Positions 14,611 to 23,275 of a stretch of 64,000 nt of DNA are shown here, one piece after another; the stretch's first letter is position 1; each line of letters opens with the position of its first letter. Both the position numbers and the translations under genes were made by a program. This DNA is from an uncultured Lachnospiraceae bacterium (lineage in GTDB: Bacteria > Bacillota > Clostridia > Lachnospirales > Lachnospiraceae). The notes beneath the pieces are model-generated. The model worked only from the letters and a program-made list of their open reading frames with translations, made no database searches and had not been told where the DNA came from. The DNA is taken from NCBI GenBank assembly GCA_910588875.1, contig CAJURT010000002.1, positions 1 to 64,000 of the forward strand. Reading direction: 5' to 3'.

Positions 14611-15759
14611 CTACTTTTTATACCGCTCCGCCATCTCCTCTAAGCTGACCTGCTCCACTAACGGCGCCTTGCCAAAGGAACCAAACTGCACGATCAGGGT
14701 TCCCACCACTTCCTTCACCCCCCGCTCCACACAGTCCACGATGGCAGCCACATCCTCGTCCGGAATATTTCCATACATCACCGTGTCCATAATCGGCGGA
14801 AGAAATGCCCGGGGGTCAAACTGATTCTTCTTTGTCTCCAAAAGTTCATAGATCCCCCCGATAGAAGCACTGGTCCGTTTCTCCGGATATCTGGCAAACA
14901 GTTCTTTCATGTTCCGGGTCACAGCCAGACGGATGTCCGTATCCACATTAATCTTGCTGATTCCGCAGGGAATGGCCGCCTTCAGTTCCTCGATAGAAAT
15001 GCCATAGGTATTGGAAAGCTCCCCTCCCAGGCCATTGATTTCATCCACAATATATTTGGGCACTGTGGAAGAGCCGTGGGACACCAGAGCCCCGAAAATC
15101 CCCAGATGGTTCATGCACTCCCGAATGGCAACGGCGATCTCCTTGCGCAGCTTCACATCCTTGCCCTTGGAAGCCCCGTGCATGGTGCCGTAGGAGATGG
15201 CCAGGGCGTCCACCTCCGTCTTTTGGAAAAATTCCACCGCGTCCAGGGGATTGGTGTAGGTGGAGGATGCGGAGAACACATGATCCTCCACGCCGGCCAG
15301 CACCCCCAGTTCCCCTTCCACGCTGACGCCCCGGGCGTGGGCATATTTTACCACCTCCCTGGTCAGTTCGATGTTCTCCTTAAACGGCAGGGAGGAGCCG
15401 TCAATCATGACAGAGGTATAGCCGCCCTCAATGGCTGCCACGCAGGAATCAAAATCCCGCCCGTGGTCTAAATGCAGCACAATGGGAATCTCCGAATCCG
15501 CACCATACTTTTTCACCGCATCGGCAATATTTTTCGCCCCTACCTTTTTATCCTCTAAGGTGGCGTTCATAAAATCGCACCTTCCGCCCATAAACCCGTT
15601 GGCCAGGTCCGCCCCCTGGAGAATAGCCGCCGAACGGAACATCTCGTGAACCTCAATGGCTGCCTTGGCCTGAGCCACCGCGTTGACGTTAAATGCCCCC
15701 TGGCCGAAGCCGTACTTAACTGTTGCCTCCAACAAGGGACGTAATGGAATTAATGGCAT
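14611..15759 (-). CDS. Class II (zinc) ketose-bisphosphate aldolase
   Basis: A 382-residue TIM-barrel aldolase that splits a ketose bisphosphate, giving dihydroxyacetone phosphate plus an aldehyde. Class II marks are HLDHG at 96-100 (catalytic Asp98, zinc His99), GELGVLAGVEDHV, GTMHGASKG (second zinc His), LVSHGSS (third zinc His) and GISKINVDTD (phosphate/K+ site). It is longer than typical FBA (about 285-310) through extra C-terminal sequence. It is the last gene of a PFK-TPI-LarA-aldolase operon. Fructose-1,6-bisphosphate is the simplest substrate, but the LarA partner makes a modified sugar possible. Confidence 0.9.
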   Translation of the reverse strand: MPLIPLRPLLEATVKYGFGQGAFNVNAVAQAKAAIEVHEMFRSAAILQGADLANGFMGGRCDFMNATLEDKKVGAKNIADAVKKYGADSEIPIVLHLDHGRDFDSCVAAIEGGYTSVMIDGSSLPFKENIELTREVVKYAHARGVSVEGELGVLAGVEDHVFSASSTYTNPLDAVEFFQKTEVDALAISYGTMHGASKGKDVKLRKEIAVAIRECMNHLGIFGALVSHGSSTVPKYIVDEINGLGGELSNTYGISIEELKAAIPCGISKINVDTDIRLAVTRNMKELFARYPEKRTSASIGGIYELLETKKNQFDPRAFLPPIMDTVMYGNIPDEDVAAIVDCVERGVKEVVGTLIVQFGSFGKAPLVEQVSLEEMAERYKK

Positions 15760-15801
15760 AATTTACCCCTCTCTTTCTTTTATCTGTGCTTTTACCTGTC
15801 C

Positions 15802-17295
15802 TTACCCATGCATATGGGCCGCACACTGACAGTCCCCCACGCCCTTGCCGTTGTACACCTCATCCTTCATCATCAGATGGACCGCGCTCAGCTTAAAGGT
15901 CTGGGGCAGGGCCAGAATATTCGGGTTCGGCCCCACGAATTTCTTCTTGGCATCCTCTAAAGCCTCCTCGATGGTGGCTCTGGTCTTTAAGCCCATCCCA
16001 CGGGCAAAGCCCGGCTCCTGGGCGCCGCACACATAGATGGCAGAGGTATTCATTTCCGCAATATGCCCGCAGCTGATCATGGAAAAGCCATGGAAGGGAT
16101 GGAAAGCATTGCAGAACCGGTACTTGCGGATATACTCCTCATTGGTGGCAAAATACTCCCCGTACCGGTTCATATCCGGCAGGGTGTTCATGTAATCCTT
16201 CTGGAACATCTCATACATTTCCCTGGTATAAGGCCACAATTCATCGTGGAAATACCCGTTGCAGATGGAGGAACAAATGATCACACACTTGTCGCTCATC
16301 ACCCTCTTATGACGGATTACCTGGGCGGAAATGGCCTGCATCAGCATAATCGGATTGGTGCCCATACCCTCCCCATAGTGGAAAAACTGAGGCATGCCAA
16401 ATACCATCACATCATACTTCTTCTCTGCCCAGGGCACATAGGTGCGCTTGTCCGCCGTCACCCAGGAATGGGGCTGCATCACCTTGGCATAGCCGCTGTT
16501 GATCTCAATCTGCCGGGATTTGGTGTCCAGTACCGCATCACAGCAGAAGAACTTCTTCCCCATGCACTCCTCCATGTGCTGCCCGATCTCGTCAAACTTG
16601 GTGCGCATCAGGGAGGTGCCGCTCACCGGGGTGAAATCCTGCCGGTGCATCACATCTGGCACATGGTGGGAGGCGATGGAACGCCAGTGGGTAATCCCTG
16701 TGGCACAATGCTTGTAGCCGCCGGAATATCCTCCATAAGGATTCCCCTGGGTATGGCCGATAAGAATCGCCACATCACTGTCATAGACATACTTGTTCAT
16801 CAGCACCGGGTCCCCCCTGCGGGTGGTTCCCAGATCAACCAGATGATCATAATCCTCACTGTCATGGTTGATGATCTGATGGGTGTACCAGAACTCGTTA
16901 AACAACGCATCCCCCAGCACCCCCCGGATCTCCTTCTCCGTATTCTTCCGGTGCAGGCCGTTGGAGCAGATCAGGAGAATGTCCTTTTTCTCCACCCCCG
17001 CATCATAGAGTTCCTGAAGAATCAGACGGATGGACACCTTCCGGTGGGAAGTGGGCTGCTCGCCCCCCTTTACCCGGTCCGGGAAAATGATCGTCACCTT
17101 GGACCCCTTGTGAGCCAGCCGGGAAAGTGGCTCCATGCCCATGGGATTGCGGATGGACTCCAGGGTCTTCGCCTCGATCTCATCCTCCGGGATGCAGGGC
17201 GGGTCAGGAACCGTCTCCCCGGGAATAAACACGTCCGTAGTATCCGGCAGTTCCGCCGTCATCAGTCCCTGTCCATACTCAAATGCAAGCTTCAT
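15802..17295 (-). CDS. LarA-family nickel-pincer racemase/epimerase homologue
   Basis: A 497-residue member of the lactate racemase family (LarA, DUF2088), enzymes that use a nickel-pincer nucleotide to racemise or epimerise 2-hydroxy acids. The residues that bind or act in LarA (His108, His174, Lys184, His200) align with His115 (SNGLHRKNTE), His181 (GHTQGNPYGG), Lys195 (GYSGGYKH) and His211. All are present, so activity is likely. The family has members for lactate, malate, gluconate and other acids; the substrate here is unknown. LarB, LarC and LarE, which make the cofactor, are not in this window. AGGAGG precedes the ATG. Its place between TPI and an aldolase suggests a sugar-acid or sugar-derived substrate. 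Confidence 0.85.
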   Translation of the reverse strand: MKLAFEYGQGLMTAELPDTTDVFIPGETVPDPPCIPEDEIEAKTLESIRNPMGMEPLSRLAHKGSKVTIIFPDRVKGGEQPTSHRKVSIRLILQELYDAGVEKKDILLICSNGLHRKNTEKEIRGVLGDALFNEFWYTHQIINHDSEDYDHLVDLGTTRRGDPVLMNKYVYDSDVAILIGHTQGNPYGGYSGGYKHCATGITHWRSIASHHVPDVMHRQDFTPVSGTSLMRTKFDEIGQHMEECMGKKFFCCDAVLDTKSRQIEINSGYAKVMQPHSWVTADKRTYVPWAEKKYDVMVFGMPQFFHYGEGMGTNPIMLMQAISAQVIRHKRVMSDKCVIICSSICNGYFHDELWPYTREMYEMFQKDYMNTLPDMNRYGEYFATNEEYIRKYRFCNAFHPFHGFSMISCGHIAEMNTSAIYVCGAQEPGFARGMGLKTRATIEEALEDAKKKFVGPNPNILALPQTFKLSAVHLMMKDEVYNGKGVGDCQCAAHMHG

Positions 17296-17444
17296 AAAAT
17301 ACCTCCTTCTTTCTATCAGAAATATATCAAAGATACTCTTGGAATCTCCGCCATTCAGGCGCAGAAAATTCCAATCCGGTTTTTCCGTTCATCATCCATT
17401 GCTTCCTCGTCAGGCTTATCCGTTTCCCCTTCCAGGAGTGCTCC

Positions 17445-18281
17445 TTACTTTCCCATATAGGTCCGGATAATCTCCAGATACTCCTCCGGATAATACCCGA
17501 TCTCCCCGGAGAACCGGGTGAGGGCAATCAGTCCTCCGTCCATCACCGGCACAGAGGCCAGCATTTCGGCGTTGTCCGTCTTAAGCCCGCCGCCGTATAC
17601 CACATCCATCCCCCCGGTCACTTCCTTCACAAAGCTTCCGATCCTGGTGATATATTCCTTGTCCGGCGGCACCTTCCCCGGCCCGATGGCCCACACCGGC
17701 TCATAGGCAATGGTAACCTTCTCTCTGTCCACTCCCGCCAGGCCGGTCTCCAGCTGCTCCCGCAAAACCTCCTGCCACCGCTCCTGCTCCTCAGAAGTCT
17801 CTCCGATACAATACAGCACCGAAAGCCCAGCCTTCACCGCAGCCTGAATCTCCTTGTTCAGCAGGCGGTTCACCGCAGCCGTGTCACTTACCCCGGCCTC
17901 CGCCAGGATGCCCGCCTTGTCCCGCCGTTCCTCACAGTGGCCGATGATGGTGGTAACACACCCCATAGATTTCACCGCATTGGCCGTCCGGTTGGTGGTA
18001 AAGGCCCCGAAATTGCCCCCCACCGCCGTATCCTCCCGGTACACGCCCTGGCATCCCACCTTCACCGGACTGTCCTCACACAGCGCCGACACAGCCGGAA
18101 TCAGATGCGCCTCCGGAAAATACATGGCAAACTCCACCTCATCCCCGTCATACTTTTTCAGCTGCTCCTGAGTGTGCTCCACAATATAGCTTCCCCACTG
18201 CCCGATAGGGGCAATGGCATTGACCCCTCCTGACTCCTTCGGAATGTCAAAACGCTTCAGATTCAAAAAAATGTGCTTCAT
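17445..18281 (-). CDS. tpiA: Triose-phosphate isomerase, operon paralogue
   Basis: Interconverts dihydroxyacetone phosphate and glyceraldehyde-3-phosphate. All three catalytic residues are present: Lys9 (FLNLKRF), His115 (IIGHCEERR, versus the usual IIGHSERR) and Glu194 (AYEPVWAIG). At 278 residues it is some 25 longer than housekeeping TPI, and the first strand (MKHIFLNLKRFDIP) is unlike the usual MRKP-type start, so it is a diverged paralogue dedicated to this pathway. AAGGAGG lies 5 bases before the ATG. Confidence 0.9.
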   Translation of the reverse strand: MKHIFLNLKRFDIPKESGGVNAIAPIGQWGSYIVEHTQEQLKKYDGDEVEFAMYFPEAHLIPAVSALCEDSPVKVGCQGVYREDTAVGGNFGAFTTNRTANAVKSMGCVTTIIGHCEERRDKAGILAEAGVSDTAAVNRLLNKEIQAAVKAGLSVLYCIGETSEEQERWQEVLREQLETGLAGVDREKVTIAYEPVWAIGPGKVPPDKEYITRIGSFVKEVTGGMDVVYGGGLKTDNAEMLASVPVMDGGLIALTRFSGEIGYYPEEYLEIIRTYMGK

Positions 18282-18398
18282 AGACGCCCTCCTTTTTTAT
18301 TTCAATCATTTAGCCTGTGTCTGATTCCATGCCAGTGCGTGTTTGAAAATTCCTTCCCATGTCATATCCGATTTTCTCTCATTTACACCCGGAATCTG

Positions 18399-19586
18399 TC
18401 ACTTCTCCCGTTTCTCCCGGTACAAATCCTGAAAATCAATATACTCCGGAACCTCTGCTCCGATCAGAGGCTTACACCATTTCACAAACGCCTCCTCCAC
18501 GTCATTGCCCCGCTCATTGATATACTCTTCGGGAATCACCTTCTCATACAGCATAACCTCTTCAATGGGAATCATGCGCACCGAGATCTGATAGCTGCCA
18601 TCCGGGGTCTCCTCCCGGATAAAGCCCACCATCTTGCCGCCGTCCCCTCTCATGGCTGCCTTTAACGCCTCCCGGCCCGCCAGCACCGCCTCGTCACGGT
18701 CCACCGGCGACTGCAGTTTGACAGATGCCCGGCCGCAGATGCCCGGCTTCTCGCTTCTGGCCTTAATGCCCAGCTTCTTGATCACCAGCTCCGCCAGATA
18801 AGCGCTCACATCCCCGTAGTAGACCGACCTTCCCGTCTGGAAAATCGGCGGCACAATCGGCTTGCCGGAGGCATCCTTAAGGCCCTCGCTGGCCACTACC
18901 ACCACGCCGCCCTTCTCCTCATAGAGCCGCTTCACGTCCTCCAGAAATTCCTCCTCACAAAAAGGCCTTTCCGGCAGGTAGATCAGATGAGGCGCGTCCC
19001 CCGGCTTTTTCCTGGCCAACGCGGAGGACGCGGTAATCCATCCCGCATTGCGCCCCATGGCCTCCACCACACACACATGAATCGGCAGGGATTTCACATC
19101 CACTCCCACCTCCGCCACCGTCTCCGCTAAGTAGCGGGCCGCGCTGCCGTACCCGGGGGTATGGTCTGTGATCGCGATATCATTGTCAATGGTTTTGGGA
19201 ATCCCCACCACACAGATACCCGCATCCTTACAGGCCCGGTGAATCTTCCCGCAGGTATCCATCGTCCCGTTGCCCCCGTTCAGCAGCACGTATTTGATAT
19301 CATGCTTCTGAAAGATCGCCGCCATGGCCTCATAATCCTCCTGCTCCAGGGCATACCGGGAGGAGCCGATAGCCGTGGCCGGCGTGGTGAGAAGCAGCTT
19401 CAGCTTCTCCTCCGGATAGGCCGCCAGATCGAGAAACCTCTCCTGAAAGATCGCCTCGCTGCCCCCTATGGCGCCGTACACATGCTCGATCTCTTCACAC
19501 TCCGCCGCCTCCTTAATCACCCCGTACAGGGAAGCATTGATCACCGCCGTGGGCCCGCCTCCGTGTACCACCAATACATTTGCCAC
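18399..19586 (-). CDS. 6-phosphofructokinase family, phosphoryl donor uncertain
   Basis: A 395-residue PFK-family kinase. The GTG start at 19586 follows AAGGAG by 8 bases. Motifs are HGGGPTAVINASL (8-20), GGNGTMDT (104-111), PKTIDND (130-136, catalytic Asp) and VVEAMGRNAGW. Lys131 in PKTIDND is the mark of pyrophosphate-dependent enzymes, yet the GGDDS aspartate that excludes ATP is a glycine here, so ATP or PPi cannot be decided by eye. It is the first gene of the PFK-TPI-LarA-aldolase operon, with a LacI-type operator 144 bases upstream. It would make the bisphosphate cleaved by the last gene's aldolase. Confidence 0.88.
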   Translation of the reverse strand: MANVLVVHGGGPTAVINASLYGVIKEAAECEEIEHVYGAIGGSEAIFQERFLDLAAYPEEKLKLLLTTPATAIGSSRYALEQEDYEAMAAIFQKHDIKYVLLNGGNGTMDTCGKIHRACKDAGICVVGIPKTIDNDIAITDHTPGYGSAARYLAETVAEVGVDVKSLPIHVCVVEAMGRNAGWITASSALARKKPGDAPHLIYLPERPFCEEEFLEDVKRLYEEKGGVVVVASEGLKDASGKPIVPPIFQTGRSVYYGDVSAYLAELVIKKLGIKARSEKPGICGRASVKLQSPVDRDEAVLAGREALKAAMRGDGGKMVGFIREETPDGSYQISVRMIPIEEVMLYEKVIPEEYINERGNDVEEAFVKWCKPLIGAEVPEYIDFQDLYREKREK

Positions 19587-19729
19587 CTTCCATTCTCCTT
19601 TCTCTGAGCGTGTTTGAAACTGCCTTCACCGTAACGGCAAAATTCCTCTCCGCAACAGATCTTGTTCCTTTGCTATGTTTTGTATTTTTATCATACCACA
19701 TTTCCCGTCAGATTTGTGTTGTTTTTACT

Positions 19730-19739
19730 CAAACGTTTG
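19730..19739. promoter_or_regulatory. LacI-type operator before the PFK operon
   Basis: CAAACGTTTG, a perfect palindrome with the central CG of LacI/CcpA-family sites, between the ROK gene and PFK. The flank TTTTACTCAAACGTTTG (17 bases) is identical to the site at 54272-54281 in front of the LacI gene. A minus-strand -10 (TATGAT) with no good -35 lies downstream. Confidence 0.6.
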
Positions 19740-19744
19740 CTTTT

Positions 19745-21019
19745 TCACTCATTGATGAAATACCGCTCAATGGCCACCGCAGCAGCCCCCTTTGCCCCCG
19801 TGAAATGCCCGAACTCCACAAACTCAAACTCCACCTCATCATTATACAGCCCGAAAATATGGGCCCTCGTATCCTCCACGAGCCTCCGCCGGTTTTTCAT
19901 CAGCTTCATGAGATAGCTGTCCACAAACACCAGGGACGGGTTCATCAGGTTGATAATATTGGCCAGGGTTGCCCCCAGATACAAAAGCGCCTGGGAAATC
20001 ACCTCCTCCGCCAGTTCATCCCCGCACTCCTGAGCCATCAGAATCTCCCTGGTTCCCAGAAACTCCAAATCCGGGCAAAGTTCCGAAATCATGCTCTCTC
20101 TTCCCTTTTTCAATTCCGCTATCACGGTTTTCACAATCGCCCGCTCACTGGCCAATTCCTCCAGGCACCCTGCATTGCCGCAGGTCTCACAGCGGGGCCC
20201 GTTTAAAGCCGCCACCATGTGCCCGGCCTCCCCCGCTCCCTGCTGCCCTCCGTCCAGAATCCGGTTTCCGATATATAAAGGACAGGCAATCCCATAGGAA
20301 ATCAGATAATAAGCAAAATCCTCCGGCAGCTGCCCCTGATAAAACAGCTTCTGCCCCATGGCCCTGGCCCTGGCATTATTCTCCAAAAGCACCGGCAAAT
20401 CCAAAAGCCTGGACAAATCCCTGGCAACGGAGCGGTCATTCCATGCCTCCAGAGTACTCTTTTTCAAGGTCCCGCTCTTTTTCTCAATCAGGCCGGGAAG
20501 AGCAATGGCACAGCCCATCACCCGCTCCCTTTCGATGCCGCTGACCTCAATCATGGTGAGAATCACTCCCGCCAGCATCTCCACAGAGCCCCGGTAATCA
20601 TTACCGTCAATCCGCCTTAAGAGTTCCTTCAAATCCTCCGACAAAACAAAATTGTCCTCCCGCCGCTTCCAGGGAATCCGGGCCTCCGCCGTCATCACCC
20701 CCCGCAGGTTGGTGATACAGATGGCAATCTGGTAAGGATTGACCTCGATTCCCACAAAAAAGGCCGCATCCTCCACAAAATCAATCTTCACCCGCCTCCG
20801 CCCCACCTCTTTGGTCTCCGGCTCCAGGATTCCGCACTCATGCACCAGACCCTGCTCCATCATCCGGGCAATATTGGTGGTGATGGTCGGCGGCGTCAGC
20901 GACAGCATGCGGGCAATCTCACTTCTGGAAATCGGCCCATGCCGGTATATCACATCCCGGATAGCCGACACATTCTGCTTTTTCACATCAGTCAGGTTGC
21001 TCCCCTTCCTATTTCCCAT
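19745..21019 (-). CDS. ROK-family transcriptional regulator (ROK1)
   Basis: A 424-residue XylR/NagC-type regulator. The N-terminal winged helix (KKQNVSAIRDVIYRHGPISRSEIARMLSLT...) is followed by a ROK sugar-binding domain with AGEAGH and the zinc motif CETCGNAGCLEE. Such proteins usually repress sugar genes until a sugar or sugar phosphate binds. ATG 21019 (AGGTGG 8 bases before) is preferred to an upstream in-frame start. It sits between a GH3 gene and the PFK-TPI-LarA-aldolase operon, all in the same direction, and probably controls one or both. A candidate ROK site lies before the GH3 gene. Confidence 0.9.
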   Translation of the reverse strand: MGNRKGSNLTDVKKQNVSAIRDVIYRHGPISRSEIARMLSLTPPTITTNIARMMEQGLVHECGILEPETKEVGRRRVKIDFVEDAAFFVGIEVNPYQIAICITNLRGVMTAEARIPWKRREDNFVLSEDLKELLRRIDGNDYRGSVEMLAGVILTMIEVSGIERERVMGCAIALPGLIEKKSGTLKKSTLEAWNDRSVARDLSRLLDLPVLLENNARARAMGQKLFYQGQLPEDFAYYLISYGIACPLYIGNRILDGGQQGAGEAGHMVAALNGPRCETCGNAGCLEELASERAIVKTVIAELKKGRESMISELCPDLEFLGTREILMAQECGDELAEEVISQALLYLGATLANIINLMNPSLVFVDSYLMKLMKNRRRLVEDTRAHIFGLYNDEVEFEFVEFGHFTGAKGAAAVAIERYFINE

Positions 21020-21090
21020 TCTGTCTCCACCTCTCTTCTCTCGAATGTCTGACAAATCCGCTTCCCTGATTTCCGGTTATTGTTTACGAT

Positions 21091-21153
21091 CAACGTCAGT
21101 AAGTTAAGGGATCACGAAACACAGCCAGGGAAACGCTTAACTTACTGACATTG
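21091..21153. repeat. Short MITE-like inverted repeat (element B)
   Basis: CAACGTCAGTAAGTTAAG (21091-21108) and CTTAACTTACTGACATTG (21136-21153), nearly perfect 18-base terminal inverted repeats around 27 bases. TTTACGATCAA occurs just before the left end and again right after the right end, which looks like a target or partial-element duplication. It stands between GH3 and ROK1. Confidence 0.75.
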
Positions 21154-21202
21154 GTTTACGATCAATGTCCTTGATTTACCAAAGAGATTCTCAGCCACCT
21201 CC

Positions 21203-22924
21203 TCAAAACCGCGTATCCCACAAACCGCACCACACATCTTCATCGAAGCTGCCCTCAAAGGGCGCCTCCCCGGCAATCCTGCGAACCGTCTCCTCAATCG
21301 TAGCCGACTGATTGTTATAGGCATTAATAAACGCCGGCACCCGGGACACATCAATCAGATGATTGGTATAATTTAACGACACAAATACCGTGGGCACCTC
21401 ATGGATAAACCAGGGATAACAGCTGGACATGGGATCCGGCCACATCAGGCGCACTGAGTTTGTCTGGGCAAAGCCGCTGATATCTGCAAAGATCATCACC
21501 GCATCATATTTCTTTCGGAAATCAGATATTCTTCCCTTATTCATGGAAGACTCCATCTCCACCGGATCATAACCGTATTTGCGCAGCGCCTCCAAAATAT
21601 ATCCGGCAGTCTGTTCACTTCCTCCCGACTGAACCCCCTGCCCGTATATGCTCCTCTGCTGCCCCACATTGCCCGCCAGCACAAAAACGCCGATTTTCTT
21701 GTATTGCTGTGGAGAAAGAGGAATCTGGCTCCTGGTATTCTTCACCAGGGTAATGGCCTTTTTTGCCGCCTCTCTGGCAATCGCCTGATGCTCCTTACAG
21801 CCAATCACCCCCAATTCCTCCTTTTTACGGGCAAAGCCTCCCTCTGCCTTTTTCCGGTGGAGCCCCACCGCCGCCTTGCAGCCCAATATCCTATAAAGCG
21901 CATCCTGCAGCCGCTCCCGGGTGATCACTCCATAACGGATGCCGGCCTTCATGGCCTCATAATCCTCCTCCATATCGTTGACGCCCAAAACCATGTCGCA
22001 GCCACAGGCAATACTCCAGGGAACCGCCTTCAACCGGCTCATCCCGTAATACCCCATCATCTTGGTCTGGTCTGTCACTACCAGCCCGTTAAATCCCAGC
22101 TGCTTTCTCAAAAGTCCCTCTATCAGTTCCGGGGAAAGGCAGGCCGGCTGCATATCTTTTTCCTCCAGCTGAGGGTTCAGCCGCCGCTGATAAGCCGGCA
22201 GGGTAAAATGAGCCGCCATGATGCTTAAGACCCCGTTCTCAATGGACTTGCGGTAAATCCTGCCAAAAGTCTCGTCCCATTCCTCACAGGAGAGGCCATT
22301 GTTGCTGATCGTCAGATGCTGATCCCGCTCCTCCCAGCCGTCCCCCGGAAAATGCTTCAGGCAGGGAACCACCCCATACTCCATGCATCCCTTGTTGTAA
22401 TTTTCCACACACTCACTGACAAAATCCGCATCATTGCCGTAGGCCCTGGTATTGATCAGGCTGTTGCGCCAGTTCATGAGGATGTCCCCCACCGGCCCGA
22501 AAGACCAGTTATAGCCCACTGCCGATGTCTCCGCCCCGGTAATCCGTCCCACCTCGTAGGCAAATCTCACATCCCGGCTGGCTCTCACCTGAGCCCCGGA
22601 GGCCACCAGCGTCCCTCCCGGCAGCGCCCCATTGGGTCCCGATTCACAATTTCCCGCCACCAGATAGGGAATCCTGGCTTTTTCCTGCAGCTCTGTGAGA
22701 ATCTCCTGGGCCTCCTCATTGCCGAACAAAGCCGCCCGGAAGGGAATCCCGCCCAGAGGCCAGCGCTCTAAAAACTCCCCCAGTTCCTGCCGGCTCATCC
22801 CCATCAGCGGATCCGCAAAAAGCTGGCATATTTTCTCATGCTCCGTCATATCCGCCACGGTTTCCTCCACCCAGCGGACACTCTCCTCATCCAGATAAAA
22901 CGGATTTGCCCTTAAATCAACCAT
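21203..22924 (-). CDS. GH3 glycosidase, NagZ-like beta-N-acetylhexosaminidase
   Basis: A 573-residue cytoplasmic (no signal peptide) family 3 glycoside hydrolase with TIM barrel plus C-terminal alpha/beta domain. KHFPGDG (190-196) and the RDQH dyad (Asp201/His203) match the unusual Asp-His acid/base of NagZ-type enzymes. TDQTKM carries the nucleophile Asp285. This points to removal of beta-linked N-acetylhexosamine rather than glucose; phosphorylases of the same subfamily cannot be excluded. GGGGAG precedes the ATG. A consensus promoter with a ROK-like operator stands in front, and ROK1 follows. Confidence 0.88.
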   Translation of the reverse strand: MVDLRANPFYLDEESVRWVEETVADMTEHEKICQLFADPLMGMSRQELGEFLERWPLGGIPFRAALFGNEEAQEILTELQEKARIPYLVAGNCESGPNGALPGGTLVASGAQVRASRDVRFAYEVGRITGAETSAVGYNWSFGPVGDILMNWRNSLINTRAYGNDADFVSECVENYNKGCMEYGVVPCLKHFPGDGWEERDQHLTISNNGLSCEEWDETFGRIYRKSIENGVLSIMAAHFTLPAYQRRLNPQLEEKDMQPACLSPELIEGLLRKQLGFNGLVVTDQTKMMGYYGMSRLKAVPWSIACGCDMVLGVNDMEEDYEAMKAGIRYGVITRERLQDALYRILGCKAAVGLHRKKAEGGFARKKEELGVIGCKEHQAIAREAAKKAITLVKNTRSQIPLSPQQYKKIGVFVLAGNVGQQRSIYGQGVQSGGSEQTAGYILEALRKYGYDPVEMESSMNKGRISDFRKKYDAVMIFADISGFAQTNSVRLMWPDPMSSCYPWFIHEVPTVFVSLNYTNHLIDVSRVPAFINAYNNQSATIEETVRRIAGEAPFEGSFDEDVWCGLWDTRF

Positions 22925-23007
22925 TACCTGCTCCCCTTCCTCTCCTGTGTTTGGTCATGATCGGAGGATTTCATGGCCAAAGAATTATCTTTTCCCTCTG
23001 ATGTCAT

Positions 23008-23061
23008 TTTAAACCATGGGACAGATGTTGTCAACAATTAATTAATAAATTTAAAAAATAA
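23008..23061 (-). promoter_or_regulatory. Promoter and ROK-type operator of the GH3 gene
   Basis: On the minus strand TTGACA (23031-23036), 17 bases and TAAAAT (23008-23013). Directly upstream, 23039-23061 has the 9-5-9 layout ATTAATTAA-N5-TTAAAAAAT, the same geometry as two sites before the GPH symporter gene. It is probably bound by ROK1 or ROK2. Confidence 0.65.
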
Positions 23062-23177
23062 ATATTTCTTTGAGCAGGCTGCTTTTCTGTATGAGGTAGA
23101 GGGGGAGCAGCCGGAAGTTGTAAAGATGTGAAGATGTGAAGATGCTGGATATAGTATTGATAGTTACTGTTCACAGG

Positions 23178-23267
23178 CAATGTCATTTAGTTAAGTTTTA
23201 CCAGAAGGTACGCCTACCACCTCTTTTCCAAGGCTGAATATTCTCAGAATTTAACTAAATGACATTG
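23178..23267. repeat. Short MITE-like inverted repeat (element C)
   Basis: CAATGTCATTTAGTTAA (23178-23194) and TTAACTAAATGACATTG (23251-23267), perfect 17-base terminal inverted repeats around 56 bases. It contains AAGGTACGCC, which also occurs inside the right arm of element D. No coding potential. Confidence 0.8.
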
Positions 23268-23275
23268 GTTCACAC

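Noticed and set aside
13388..14824. 478-codon plus-strand open frame
   Set aside because: It lies opposite TauE and the aldolase end; its residues (many His, Gln, Pro) are the reverse reading of hydrophobic codons and it has no start signals.
16063..17460. 465-codon plus-strand open frame
   Set aside because: Shadow of the LarA-family gene on the other strand; the minus-strand frame has all family motifs and a good ribosome site.
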